A stretch of 64,000 nt of DNA, taken from contig JAWKYW010000002.1 in assembly GCA_041396245.1 (NCBI GenBank), positions 258,733 to 322,732 on the forward strand. The letters are read 5' to 3'. The stretch comes from Desulfobacillus sp041396245. GTDB taxonomy: Bacteria > Pseudomonadota > Gammaproteobacteria > Burkholderiales > Rhodocyclaceae. Each line of letters begins with the position of its first letter. Position 1 is the first letter of the stretch. Under the pieces are notes generated by a model. The model was not told the origin of the DNA, searched no databases, and saw only the letters and a program-made list of their open reading frames with translations. Below are positions 13,733 through 22,098 of this stretch, one piece after another. The position numbers were made by a program, and so were the translations under genes.

Positions 13733-16525
13733 TCACACGCTCACGCGCGGCTTGCGGTGCTCCTCTTCCAGGTAGGCGAGGCGGTCAGCGTAGGGGATCT
13801 CGCCTTCGAAGCCGCCGAGGTGCACGTTCCTCAGCCATTCGGCGGCGTAGTAGTCCAGCACGCGCTGGATCTGTTTCTTCTCGACCGCGCCGCCGCCGAG
13901 CAGGTGCTTGAAGCGCGCCTGCAGCTTGAGGAAGCTGTCGCCGGGATTGCGCGGCGTCGGGTACATCTCCAGGTAGGGCACGCCGTGCTCGAAGGTGACC
14001 GGGGCGAACAGGCCGCCCTCCTCCGACAGCCAGGCCAGGTCGTAGGTGAGGCTGTCGGCGGTGAACTTCCAGCCTGTGGTGCACGGCTGCAGGAAGTGCA
14101 GGAAGGCGCCGTCGATGCCGTCCTCCAGGGCGCGCGCGACGACGCGTGTGATGTGCTCCTGGCGGTGCAGGTTCATGCGCGCGGAAATCGTCGCGCCGTG
14201 GCCGGCCATGATCTCGACGATGGGCTTCTTGCGCAGTTCGTTGCCCATCGGCTTTTCCTGGCCCTGCGGATTGGTGGTGGTGTGCCCGCCCGGGGCGGAG
14301 GCCGCCGAGTACTGGTTGCCGGTGTTCTGGTAGCCCTCGTTGTCGTAGCAGACGTAGAGCGCGCGCTGGTCGAGCTCGATGTCGTATTTGTCCTGTGCCA
14401 GCTTCTGCATGCGCGAAAACAGGCCCGACAGGTTGCCGAAGCCGATGTCGAAGGTGGCGCCGTCGCCGCCCCAGCCCAGGTGCAGGGTGCGCTTCATTTG
14501 CGCGCGCAGCGCTGCGCCCTCGTCGCCGTTGACCTTGTGGGCGTACTTCAGGCGCGCCTTCTTCGCGGCGAGGCCGCCCAGCACTTCCGAGGGCGCGCCG
14601 CCGAAGACGCCGTGCAGCGAGGGCTGCTTTTTGCCGGTGTAGGGCCAGATGCCGGAGTACACCTCGAAGCAGCCGGTCGCTTCATAGGTGATGATCTCCT
14701 CGAAGCCCGTCGCCGTGGCGGTCTTGGTGACCAGGCCGAAGAGCGAATTCACCGGGCAGCCGAGGCAGTTGCGGATGCCCGGCTCCAGCCCGCTGCCCAT
14801 GGCGGCGAGCGGGTCGAGGTTGATGCGCGTCCACTTGCGCCGCAGCGGGTAGCGCGCCGGCACGCCCGAGCCGGCCAGCGCCACCACGCGCGCCAGGTCG
14901 TGTTCGCCCGGCGCGATGACGGCCTTCGGCAGCCACTTGATCTCGGGCACGATCTTGTCGCGGATCAGCGCCAGCACGCGGCCCGGCGAGCTGTCGGCAC
15001 GCTGGCCGCGGCCCATCAGCAGCACGGCGCGGCGGAAATCCTCCAGCGTCAGCTTGTCCAGGCTGCGCGGCGCGCCGTGGGCGTCGGGCAGGGTGAAGGT
15101 CACCTTGTCGGCCAGCGCGCGCAGCTTGCCGAGCGCCTCGGCCAGCGAGAAATTGCGCAGCACCAGGCCCTGGTTGGCGAGGATGGTCGAGGGCGTCTCG
15201 CCGCGCAGGCGGGCGGCCACCACGGCCGAGAGGTTGACCAGCGGCTCGGGGTTCTCGAGGGCGCGGATCAGGCGCAGGGTATCGCGCGCGCAGGCCGTCA
15301 CCTCGGCCAGCGGTTTCTTCTCCAGCACCGCCAGGCAATACAGGTCGAACAGCAGCTCCTCGTCGGTGAGCGCATCGATGCGCTGCTCGGCGCGCCCGCC
15401 CTGACGACCGGAATCGACGCTGACGGCGTAGCCCGCGGCGGCCTCGCGCAGTTCGGCCAGCGCCGGCTGCTGCGCCTGCTGCGCCGCGGCGTCCAGCTCG
15501 CCCGCCGCCTTCATGCCGGCGGAGACCGCCAGCCAGTTGAGCTCGGGCCGCAGGGCGACCAGGGCGCGGCCGAGCGCCGTCTCCTGCCAGCGCGTCGGAT
15601 CGTCGCCGCGCACCGCGACGGGATGCGACAGCGTCTCGCGCTCGGCGGCAGGAAACCTGAAGGCGGCCAGCAGGCCGGCCAAAGTCAGTCCCGGCGAGAC
15701 GGCGAGGCGCGCCGCCTCGCGCGCGATCAGCGCGTCGAGGAAGGCGAGGAAGTCGGCCGCGGCCGTGCCGTAGTCGGCGCCGGTCTCCTCGGCCAGCACG
15801 GCCAGTTCGGCGGCGTCGAGTTCGGCCAGCGCGCGGTTGAAGTTGCCCTGGCGAAACACCTCGATGACGCAGCCCTGTGCCGCCAGCGCGGCGGCCCGGC
15901 GGGCGAGGTCGTCCGCGTCGACGGCGCCGTCGCCCGGCGCCAGTTCGGCGAAGCCGCTCAGGTGGTTGTGGTAGAGCGCGCTGGCGTTGATCGCCGTGTC
16001 GCGCACGCCGAAGCGCTGTAACAAGCGGGCGGCCTTCTGCAGGTTGCCGAGGAGGTACTCGAGCGCGATGTTGGTGTCGCGCGCCAGCGGCAACAAGGTC
16101 TGCTCGGCGCCGCCCGCATCGGACAGGCCGTCGATGCGCAGGCCGCGGCGGCCCAGGGCGCGCAGGGCGGCCCAGCCATCCTCCGCCTTCGAGGTCGACA
16201 CCGGCAGGCGCGCCAGTTCGTCCGTCAGCTCGTCGAGGAGGAAATCGCAGCGCTTCACTTCGGCCCCGAGCGCGTGCATCAGCTCGGCCACGCCGGCGGC
16301 GACGAGCCACTGCTCGCGCGGAATCAGGCCGGCGATCTCCTCGGCGCTGGCCTCGGCGACCTCGATCGCCAGGGGGCTGGCGCCGATCAGCAGCTGCACG
16401 CCGGCGGGCAGCGCCCGCGCCTGTTCGACGATGCGCGCGGCGATGGCCCGGCCGGCCTGGGCGTCGAGCGCGCCGGCGTGGAAGAACTCGGCTGGGGCGG
16501 ATTTTTTCGCTTTCTTCATCTGCAT
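13733..16525 (-). CDS. 2-oxoacid:acceptor oxidoreductase, TPP-binding beta subunit with ~550-residue N-terminal extension
   Basis: This is a 930-residue protein. From about residue 560 it is a pyruvate:ferredoxin oxidoreductase-type beta domain. It has NCLGCPVNSLFG (C587/C590, cluster ligands), GCFEVYSGIWPYTG, the thiamine diphosphate motif GWGGDGATFDIG...YDNEGYQNTGNQYS, and HFLQPCTTGW. The first 550 residues are Ala/Leu-rich and look helical, with no motif I recognise (LRRKWTRINLDPLAAMGSG precedes the beta domain). Ordinary beta subunits are 290-350 residues, so the fusion is unusual. The start ATG at 16525 has AAGGA nine bases upstream; the earlier in-frame ATG at 16543 lies in a palindromic repeat. 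It is the last gene of a five-gene minus-strand cluster and carries one GGGACTGACTTT word (SPGLTLAGLL). Confidence 0.85.
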   Translation of the reverse strand: MQMKKAKKSAPAEFFHAGALDAQAGRAIAARIVEQARALPAGVQLLIGASPLAIEVAEASAEEIAGLIPREQWLVAAGVAELMHALGAEVKRCDFLLDELTDELARLPVSTSKAEDGWAALRALGRRGLRIDGLSDAGGAEQTLLPLARDTNIALEYLLGNLQKAARLLQRFGVRDTAINASALYHNHLSGFAELAPGDGAVDADDLARRAAALAAQGCVIEVFRQGNFNRALAELDAAELAVLAEETGADYGTAAADFLAFLDALIAREAARLAVSPGLTLAGLLAAFRFPAAERETLSHPVAVRGDDPTRWQETALGRALVALRPELNWLAVSAGMKAAGELDAAAQQAQQPALAELREAAAGYAVSVDSGRQGGRAEQRIDALTDEELLFDLYCLAVLEKKPLAEVTACARDTLRLIRALENPEPLVNLSAVVAARLRGETPSTILANQGLVLRNFSLAEALGKLRALADKVTFTLPDAHGAPRSLDKLTLEDFRRAVLLMGRGQRADSSPGRVLALIRDKIVPEIKWLPKAVIAPGEHDLARVVALAGSGVPARYPLRRKWTRINLDPLAAMGSGLEPGIRNCLGCPVNSLFGLVTKTATATGFEEIITYEATGCFEVYSGIWPYTGKKQPSLHGVFGGAPSEVLGGLAAKKARLKYAHKVNGDEGAALRAQMKRTLHLGWGGDGATFDIGFGNLSGLFSRMQKLAQDKYDIELDQRALYVCYDNEGYQNTGNQYSAASAPGGHTTTNPQGQEKPMGNELRKKPIVEIMAGHGATISARMNLHRQEHITRVVARALEDGIDGAFLHFLQPCTTGWKFTADSLTYDLAWLSEEGGLFAPVTFEHGVPYLEMYPTPRNPGDSFLKLQARFKHLLGGGAVEKKQIQRVLDYYAAEWLRNVHLGGFEGEIPYADRLAYLEEEHRKPRVSV
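15681..15692 (+). repeat. Recurrent 12-base word AAAGTCAGTCCC, copy 2
   Basis: This exact copy is on the plus strand inside the beta-subunit gene, where the coding strand reads GGGACTGACTTT (Gly-Leu-Thr-Leu). The following bases, GGCGAGACGGC, resemble those after other copies. Confidence 0.7.
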
Positions 16526-16537
16526 GATTCGTTCCTT

Positions 16538-16590
16538 CGTCATTCCCGCAAACGCGGGAATCCATGGGTTCCCGCTTCCGCGGGAACGAC
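16538..16590. repeat. Palindromic repeat, CATTCCCGC...GCGGGAATCCA type
   Basis: CATTCCCGCAAACGCGGGAA is followed by GGTTCCCGCTTCCGCGGGAAC, giving two hairpins and an overall inverted arrangement with GTC/GAC edges. It lies in the gap between the two oxidoreductase genes. Related copies are at 55190-55261 and, with a different stem, 60814-60898. Confidence 0.85.
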
Positions 16591-16595
16591 AACCG

Positions 16596-18875
16596 TCAGA
16601 GGTTCACCCCCACATACGCCTTCTCGCGCGCCAGCTGGATCTCGCCCTTCTGCTCGCGCAGCGCCTTCAGCATCTCGTCGCGCGCCAGCGCCAGCGAGGG
16701 CGTGCGCCCGCCCAGGCCGTAGATGCGCGAGTAGAGGCGCGTGCCGGTGGCGGCAAGATCGTACTCGTTGGCGACGCCGGCGAGTTCGGTGTAGAGCCGG
16801 CCGCCGACCGCGCCCCAGGGGTCGTCGCGGTCGTACACGAAGACATGCCTGCCGGCGATCAGCCTCGCCCATTCCGCCCTGGGGAAGGGGCGCAGCTGGT
16901 TGGGATGCAGCACGCCGACCTCGACGCCGATGGCAGCGAACTCGCGCGCCACTTCCTCGAAGGTGCCGTGGGCGGCGCCGGCGACGACGAACAGGACCGG
17001 CGCCTGTTCGTTCCAGGCCTGCACCGCGCCGTAGCGGCGTCCGGTCAGCCTGGCAAACTTGTCGAAGACCTTGCCGGACACCTCGAGCGCCAGTTCCATG
17101 GCGACGTGGCGCTGGTAGTCGGTGTCCATGCGCGCGTTGGAGAGCTGCAGCGCGCCCATGATCGACTCGTTGGGCGTGAACACGAAGCGGCGCACGTAGT
17201 CGAAGTCGGGGTCGGCGTAGAGGGCGCGCGCCTGCGCGTCGTCGAGCGCGAGATAGCGCTCCGGCGCATGGCTGACCTCGAAGCCTTCCGAGGCGACGAT
17301 CACCGGCGTCATCACCGAGCGGTCGGGCACCATCTCGACGGCGCCGCGGCGCACGCGGCCGTCGGGACCGAGCAGGCGCGCCGGCCGGTACTCGGCGTAG
17401 AGGCCGATGAGCCAGGCCATCAGGTGGAAGTCGTAGGCCTGCTGCACGTCGCGCGTCATGAACACCAGGTAGCCGGCATCGAGCGCCACCTTGTAGAGGT
17501 CGGAGTGGTCGTTCTCGACGTCGAGCGGCGCGTTGAGCGAGCGCACCACGTCGGAGATCACCACGTTGCCCATGCGCAGCCCGCCGATGGAATGGAGGAT
17601 CTCGCTCATCAGCGCCAGCCCCTGCGAGGACGAGGCGGTGAAGGCCAGCACGCGGTCGCGCGCCGCGCCCATCAGGGCGCCGCCGGCGCCGTGCTCGGAC
17701 TCCGGCGTCACCGCTTCGGCCGACAGTTCGCCGTCGGCGATCATCTGCGCCAGGTATTCGACGATGGCGGTCTGCGGCGTGATCGGGTAGGCCGCCACCA
17801 CCGAGGGAAACTGGTTGAGGACCTGTGCCGCGGCGCGGGCGATGGCGCGGTTGCCCTCCTCGCACAGCACTTCCTGCCCGGCCGGCAGCGGCGCCGGTTC
17901 GATGCGGCCGAGGGCGGCGCGCGCCGGCAGGCCGGGCGCCTCGCCCACCACCTGTTCGCGCGCCTGGCGCAGGGCGTTCACGTTGGCGCGCACCTTGTCG
18001 CCGGGGCCGAACTTGTCGGTGAGCGACGCTTCCACCACCCTGGCGAAGGCTTCGGCGTCGACCGCCTCGTGGCCGAGCAGGCCCAGCATGCCCCCGATCA
18101 GGGCATAGTTGGGCGGCATGCGCTTGCCGCGCACCAGGCCGTCGGCGTCGAGGGTGCACAGATGGTAGGGCTCGTGGAACTCGGCGGCCTTGCGGAAGGC
18201 CTTCGGCTCCATCGCGGTGTTCACGATGATGGCGATGTGGCGCGGATCGTGCGGCGGGTAGTCCCGAAAAAGCGCGCGCAGCAGGGGAAACAGCTTGGGG
18301 TCGAACAGCAGCACCACGTCGGGCACGGCGAAGGGGGCGTGGTTGAGGATGGGCTCGCGGCTGACCACGCCGTAGCCCTTCACCGGGGCGCCCTTCTTCG
18401 ACGGATCGAAGAGCGGGAAGGCGCGGCCGTTGTAGCCGGCGGCGACGAAGGCGGCGACCAGGTCTTGCACGGCGGAGACCACGCCCGAGCCGGCCGAGCC
18501 GAGCAGGAACACCTTGAGCTGGCGCGCCTCGATGCGGCGGACGAAATCCTGGCTGGCGAAGGCCGGGTGGGTGTCATAGAGGCGCGCGAGCGCCCCGGCC
18601 GGATCGAGGCCCTCTTCGCGCAAGGCGAGCAGCGATTCGACGGGGTAGTTGCCGGGTTTCAGCGGCGCGTCGACGAGGCCGGCGAGGAAATCGCGCCCCG
18701 CCGCGTCGATGGCGCCGGCCTGCGACTCGTCGAGGTCGCCGATGCGCGTGCCGCCGAGGGTGAAGCCGACGCGCCCGCGCGAGGCCATCTGCACGGCGCG
18801 GGCGAAGGCCACCAGGCCCTTGTGGCGGCTGGCGAGCACCTGCGGATCGCCGCCGAGTTGGATTGCGTTAGGCAT
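16596..18875 (-). CDS. 2-oxoacid:acceptor oxidoreductase, fused gamma-alpha subunit
   Basis: In this 759-residue protein, residues 1-115 are an unassigned N-terminal region. Residues 118-310 form a gamma-type domain (KVFLLGSAGSGVVSAVQDLV, then KGYGVVSREPILNH and VVLLFDPKLF). Residues 335-759 form the alpha subunit, with GNRAIARAAAQVLNQFPSV, AYPITPQTAIVEYLAQ, ESEHGAGGALMGAARDRV, FTASSSQGLALMSEILHS and a C-terminal ABC-transketolase domain (GAAHGTFEEVAREF, VGVLHPNQLRPFPR). It should combine with the beta subunit downstream (70 bases away) and the Fe-S protein upstream to oxidise a 2-oxoacid and reduce ferredoxin. The ATG at 18875 has GGAG ten bases upstream. Substrate specificity is unknown. 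Confidence 0.87.
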   Translation of the reverse strand: MPNAIQLGGDPQVLASRHKGLVAFARAVQMASRGRVGFTLGGTRIGDLDESQAGAIDAAGRDFLAGLVDAPLKPGNYPVESLLALREEGLDPAGALARLYDTHPAFASQDFVRRIEARQLKVFLLGSAGSGVVSAVQDLVAAFVAAGYNGRAFPLFDPSKKGAPVKGYGVVSREPILNHAPFAVPDVVLLFDPKLFPLLRALFRDYPPHDPRHIAIIVNTAMEPKAFRKAAEFHEPYHLCTLDADGLVRGKRMPPNYALIGGMLGLLGHEAVDAEAFARVVEASLTDKFGPGDKVRANVNALRQAREQVVGEAPGLPARAALGRIEPAPLPAGQEVLCEEGNRAIARAAAQVLNQFPSVVAAYPITPQTAIVEYLAQMIADGELSAEAVTPESEHGAGGALMGAARDRVLAFTASSSQGLALMSEILHSIGGLRMGNVVISDVVRSLNAPLDVENDHSDLYKVALDAGYLVFMTRDVQQAYDFHLMAWLIGLYAEYRPARLLGPDGRVRRGAVEMVPDRSVMTPVIVASEGFEVSHAPERYLALDDAQARALYADPDFDYVRRFVFTPNESIMGALQLSNARMDTDYQRHVAMELALEVSGKVFDKFARLTGRRYGAVQAWNEQAPVLFVVAGAAHGTFEEVAREFAAIGVEVGVLHPNQLRPFPRAEWARLIAGRHVFVYDRDDPWGAVGGRLYTELAGVANEYDLAATGTRLYSRIYGLGGRTPSLALARDEMLKALREQKGEIQLAREKAYVGVNL

Positions 18876-18897
18876 TGTAGGGATCTCCGGACAAACG

Positions 18898-19005
18898 TGC
18901 TCCCCCCTTTGAAAAAGGGGGGCTGGGGGGGATTTCAAGGCGGTATCGCAGACCGAGCGTCCGAGAAATCCTCCCTGTCCCTCCTTTTCCAAAGGAGGGG
19001 ACCTT
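18898..19005. repeat. G/C-run inverted repeat (CCCCCCTTTGAAAAAGGGGGG type)
   Basis: CCCCCTTTGAAAAAGGGGG followed by CTGGGGGGGATTTC forms a hairpin; AAATCCTCCCTG and CTCCTTTTCCAAAGGAGG form the second half. The unit fills the gap between the Fe-S gene and the gamma-alpha gene. It is a widespread non-coding repeat type, related to the copy at 13569-13730. Confidence 0.82.
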
Positions 19006-19019
19006 CCTGCAACGCCGGC

Positions 19020-20438
19020 TCACGCGCTCTCCCCCATATCGAACTGGCGCGGCGCGCCTTCGATGACGTCGTGCGGGCAGCAGGAGATGCAGATGCCGCA
19101 GGACTTGCAGTAGTCGGCATCGACCTCGAAGGCGAAGGGCTGCTTGCCGAAGAGGTCTTCCACGTCGCCGATGCCGGCATGGCTGCCGTCGGCCTTCAGC
19201 AGCCAGGCGCGCAGCCCGCGCACCATCGCCGGCATGACGCCCAGCGGCAGCAGCGGCACCAGGCGGATCGCCGAAGTCTCGCCGCCGGCGCCTTCCGGAC
19301 AGTGGGTGACGCACAGCGCGCACTCGGGGCCCAGGCATTTCTCCAGCCGGGTGTAGACCGGCACCTCGTTGCCGTAGGGCGTCTTCCACGCCGTCGAGGT
19401 GCCCGGCGGCAGCAGGCCGCCGATGGGCCGGCGCTTGGCGCCGAGATAGGCCTGGCCGAGGCGCGCCTCATCGAGCAGGCCGGCCAGCAGCTTGCGGCCG
19501 CCGGCGGTATCGATCTCGATATCGGCGTGCAGCACTTCGTCGATCACCGAATGCAGGAGGCGGCCGAGGTCGACCTGGCCCTGCTTCAGGCCCTCGATGG
19601 CGGGCAGCGCGCGGTAGAGCAGGCGCACGGCGCGGCGGGCGAGCGCCGGCGCGCGGCCGTTCTCGCGCGCCCAGCGCTCGATCATCGCATCCGGATCGCG
19701 GCTGTCCACGAACTGCGTCGTCACCCCGAGGGTCTCGAGGATGGGGTGGAAGCCCGCCTCGTCCAGCGCGCGGTGGGCGGCCTTGATGTCGTCGGCGTCG
19801 TAGGACTCCAAAGTCAGTCCCCCGGACACGGCGAGCGGATTGGCCACGGCGAAGTCGGCCGGCGGCGGGTTGGCGGCGGCGTCGGCGGCGTAGGGATTGG
19901 GCAGCTGTACGAAGAGCGTGGACTCGTAGAGCCGGTTGGGCATCTCCAGCGAGATGGCGCGCTCGGGGCAGATGTAGATGCACTGGGCGCACTGCATGTT
20001 GCCGGTGCACTCCTCCTCGCGGCGCTGCTCGTCGGGCTTGCCGAAGCCGTCGTCGCTGTAGACGCGCTTGGGGCAGACCTGGATGCACAGGCGGCAGCCC
20101 TTGCACAGGGCGTAGTCGACCACCTGGCGGTAGATCGGCTGCGACTTGGCGGCCGGCTCGAGCAGCAGCCCGGGCGGCAGCGGCCCCTCGGCGATGAACT
20201 CGATGCGGCGCGCGCGCGTCCTGGCCTCGGCCAGCGCCGCCGGATCGAACAGCAGCTTCTTCAGGCGCGCGACCTCGGCCGGGCCGGCGAGGGCGCGGGC
20301 CAGTTCGGCGTTCTCGACGCGGAAGCCCGCGGCCTCGGCCTGGCGGATCAGTTCTTCCAGCTCGGCGCCGGCGGCGGCTGGCGGCGCCGCGACGCGGCGC
20401 TGGCTGGCGCGGGTGGCGACGGGGGGTTGCACGGTCAT
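19020..20438 (-). CDS. Multi-cluster 4Fe-4S ferredoxin-like protein of the oxidoreductase cluster
   Basis: This 472-residue soluble protein has several cluster motifs. The first is CKGCRLCIQVCPKR (C112/C115/C118/C122). The second is CTGNMQCAQCIYICPER (C144, C150/C153/C157). A third is CLGPECALCVTHCPEG near residue 350, and the last is CKSCGICISCCPH (C444/C447/C450/C454). Between the second and third lies about 190 residues of alpha/beta sequence I cannot assign. It is probably the electron-transfer subunit of the 2-oxoacid oxidoreductase, passing electrons from the TPP subunit to an external acceptor. The gene precedes the gamma-alpha gene on the same strand. It carries one copy of the recurrent 12-base word (encoding GGLTLES). 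The architecture differs from the short delta subunits of archaeal enzymes. Confidence 0.83.
   Translation of the reverse strand: MTVQPPVATRASQRRVAAPPAAAGAELEELIRQAEAAGFRVENAELARALAGPAEVARLKKLLFDPAALAEARTRARRIEFIAEGPLPPGLLLEPAAKSQPIYRQVVDYALCKGCRLCIQVCPKRVYSDDGFGKPDEQRREEECTGNMQCAQCIYICPERAISLEMPNRLYESTLFVQLPNPYAADAAANPPPADFAVANPLAVSGGLTLESYDADDIKAAHRALDEAGFHPILETLGVTTQFVDSRDPDAMIERWARENGRAPALARRAVRLLYRALPAIEGLKQGQVDLGRLLHSVIDEVLHADIEIDTAGGRKLLAGLLDEARLGQAYLGAKRRPIGGLLPPGTSTAWKTPYGNEVPVYTRLEKCLGPECALCVTHCPEGAGGETSAIRLVPLLPLGVMPAMVRGLRAWLLKADGSHAGIGDVEDLFGKQPFAFEVDADYCKSCGICISCCPHDVIEGAPRQFDMGESA
19810..19821 (+). repeat. Recurrent 12-base word AAAGTCAGTCCC, copy 3
   Basis: This exact copy lies inside the multi-cluster Fe-S protein gene, in the unassigned central region, encoding Gly-Leu-Thr-Leu on the coding strand. 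Confidence 0.7.
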
Positions 20439-20489
20439 GGCTGCACCTCACGGTTGAACAGGCTTGCCTCGACATTCCCCGCACGTTTC

Positions 20490-20547
20490 GTAGGTCGGCC
20501 TTCAGGCCGACATGACCTCGGCTGTCGGGCTGAAGCCCGACCTACAG
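20490..20547. repeat. Palindromic repeat doublet, short-spacer form
   Basis: GTCGGCCTTCAGGCCGAC, then a spacer of only about 12 bases, then GTCGGGCTGAAGCCCGAC. It lies inside the oxidoreductase operon, between the beta-gamma and Fe-S genes. It lacks the long GACCGAAGG spacer of the other doublets and so may be a deletion derivative. Confidence 0.88.
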
Positions 20548-20592
20548 AGTGGCGGGGAGGTTCCTGGGCAGTGGAATGAATGGCTGGCATGT

Positions 20593-22098
20593 TCACAGCC
20601 CCTTCAGCCGGTCCGCCTCGGCGAAGCCGGTGGCGAGCGCCTTCTGGTTGAGGACGGGGTTCTTCCTGCCGACGCTCTTCATCACCGCGGCGGTGACGGC
20701 CTCGCGCGACATCAGGCCGAAGTAGTCGAGCGCCAGGGCCAGCGCCAGGATGTTGATGCCGAGCTCGCGCTTGGGCGGTCGCACCTCGCGCGCCAGCAGC
20801 TCGCCGATGGGCGAGGCGATGACGCGCGGATCGCCGTAGGTCTCGCGCACCGCGGTGGCGTTGGCGAGGATGCGGCCGTCGGGCGCGACCTCCTTGCGGA
20901 ACTTGTCGAAGGTCTCCTGGTTGAGCGCCACCAGCACGTCGAGCTGCTCCGACTGCGGATAGTGGATCTCGCCGTCGCTGATGGCGACGTCGGAGTAAGC
21001 CTCGCCACCGCGCGCCTCGGGGCCGTAGTTCTTCATGAAGACGCCGTTCTTGCCGGCGCGCACCGCCGCCGAGAGCGCGATCTCGCCGGCCGTGATGACG
21101 CCCTGCCCGCCCGAGCCGGCGAAGCGCATCGACGTGCGAGGCGCGCGCGCCTCGCACGCCGGGCGCGGCGACACGTCCTCCAGTTCCTCGGTGTCCGCCG
21201 CCACCGCCTGGCGGCTCTTCGCGACGCAGGCAGCGTAGGCCGGCGAGCTCTGCAGGTCGGGGCGGTCCACGCGATGGATGATGCCGAGCGGACGCAGGCC
21301 GGCGCGCGCTTCCGGCGCCAGTTCGCGCCAGCGTTCCACGGGCAGGATCTGCTGCTCGATGTGCTGGCGGTAGCGGAAGGCCTCGGCGCGCTTGTTGCGC
21401 GTGCCCCAGCCGGTGTGGCAGAAGCCGACGACGTTGATGAAGGAGAAGCCCTTGTGTTCGAGGCCGGCGGCGATCAGCTCGTCCAGCTGGTCCTGGTGCT
21501 CCTGCAGGGTGGTCACCGCGCCCTGGGCGACGAAGCCGGCGCCGGCGCCGATGGCCAGGTCGATGAGGTTGAAGGGCGGCTCGAAGACGCCGTAGGGCAC
21601 CGAGGCGCCGACTTCGCCCAGCGGCGAGGTGGGCGAATGCTGGGCGCCGGTCATGCCGTAGGAGCGGTTGTCGTAGACGATCAGCGTCATGTCGAGGTTG
21701 CGCCGCGCGGCATGGATGAAGTGGTTGCCGCCGATGGAGAAGATGTCGCCGTCGCCGGCGGCCAGCACCACGGTGAGGTCGGGCCGCGCCATCTTCAGGC
21801 CGGAGGCGAAGGCCAGCGAGCGGCCGTGCGTGGTGTGCACGGTGTTGAAGTCGAGGTGGCCGGGCATGCGCGAGGTGCAGCCGATGCCGGAGACCATGGC
21901 GACGTTGTTCTTGAGCGTCTCCAGCCCGGCCGGGTCCATGAAGTCCACGCCCAGCTTGCGGCCGAGCTGGCGCATCAGCGCCACCTGGATGGACTGTTGC
22001 ATGTTGCCGAGGCCGCAGCCCTCGCACCAGATGCTGCGGCGCATGGCCTGGCGGCGCAGGTCGGGCATTTCCAGCGAGCAGGTGTCTGCGGCATTCAT
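20593..22098 (-). CDS. 2-oxoacid:acceptor oxidoreductase, fused beta-gamma subunit
   Basis: This is a 501-residue protein. Residues 1-310 are a TPP-binding beta subunit, with WCEGCGLGN (C25/C28), the diphosphate motif AAGDGDIFSIGGNHF and VYDNRSYGMTGAQHSPTSP typical of KorB/VorB. Residues 322-501 are a gamma subunit (FAGSGGQGVITAGEI, KNYGPEARGGEAYSDVAIS, LVALNQETFDKF). KorB is usually separate from gamma, so this is a natural fusion. The ATG at 22098 overlaps the TGA of the alpha gene (ATGA), which gives strict coupling. With that alpha it would form a 2-oxoglutarate or branched 2-oxoacid:ferredoxin oxidoreductase; which one cannot be told from sequence. In denitrifying aromatic degraders KGOR feeds benzoyl-CoA reductase, but no such reductase is in the window. 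Confidence 0.88.
   Translation of the reverse strand: MNAADTCSLEMPDLRRQAMRRSIWCEGCGLGNMQQSIQVALMRQLGRKLGVDFMDPAGLETLKNNVAMVSGIGCTSRMPGHLDFNTVHTTHGRSLAFASGLKMARPDLTVVLAAGDGDIFSIGGNHFIHAARRNLDMTLIVYDNRSYGMTGAQHSPTSPLGEVGASVPYGVFEPPFNLIDLAIGAGAGFVAQGAVTTLQEHQDQLDELIAAGLEHKGFSFINVVGFCHTGWGTRNKRAEAFRYRQHIEQQILPVERWRELAPEARAGLRPLGIIHRVDRPDLQSSPAYAACVAKSRQAVAADTEELEDVSPRPACEARAPRTSMRFAGSGGQGVITAGEIALSAAVRAGKNGVFMKNYGPEARGGEAYSDVAISDGEIHYPQSEQLDVLVALNQETFDKFRKEVAPDGRILANATAVRETYGDPRVIASPIGELLAREVRPPKRELGINILALALALDYFGLMSREAVTAAVMKSVGRKNPVLNQKALATGFAEADRLKGL

Noticed and set aside
15987..20579. 1530-codon open frame on the plus strand opposite the oxidoreductase genes
   Set aside because: It is a GC-rich shadow frame. 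The minus strand encodes proteins with TPP, Fe-S and gamma-domain motifs, and the plus-strand translation shows none.
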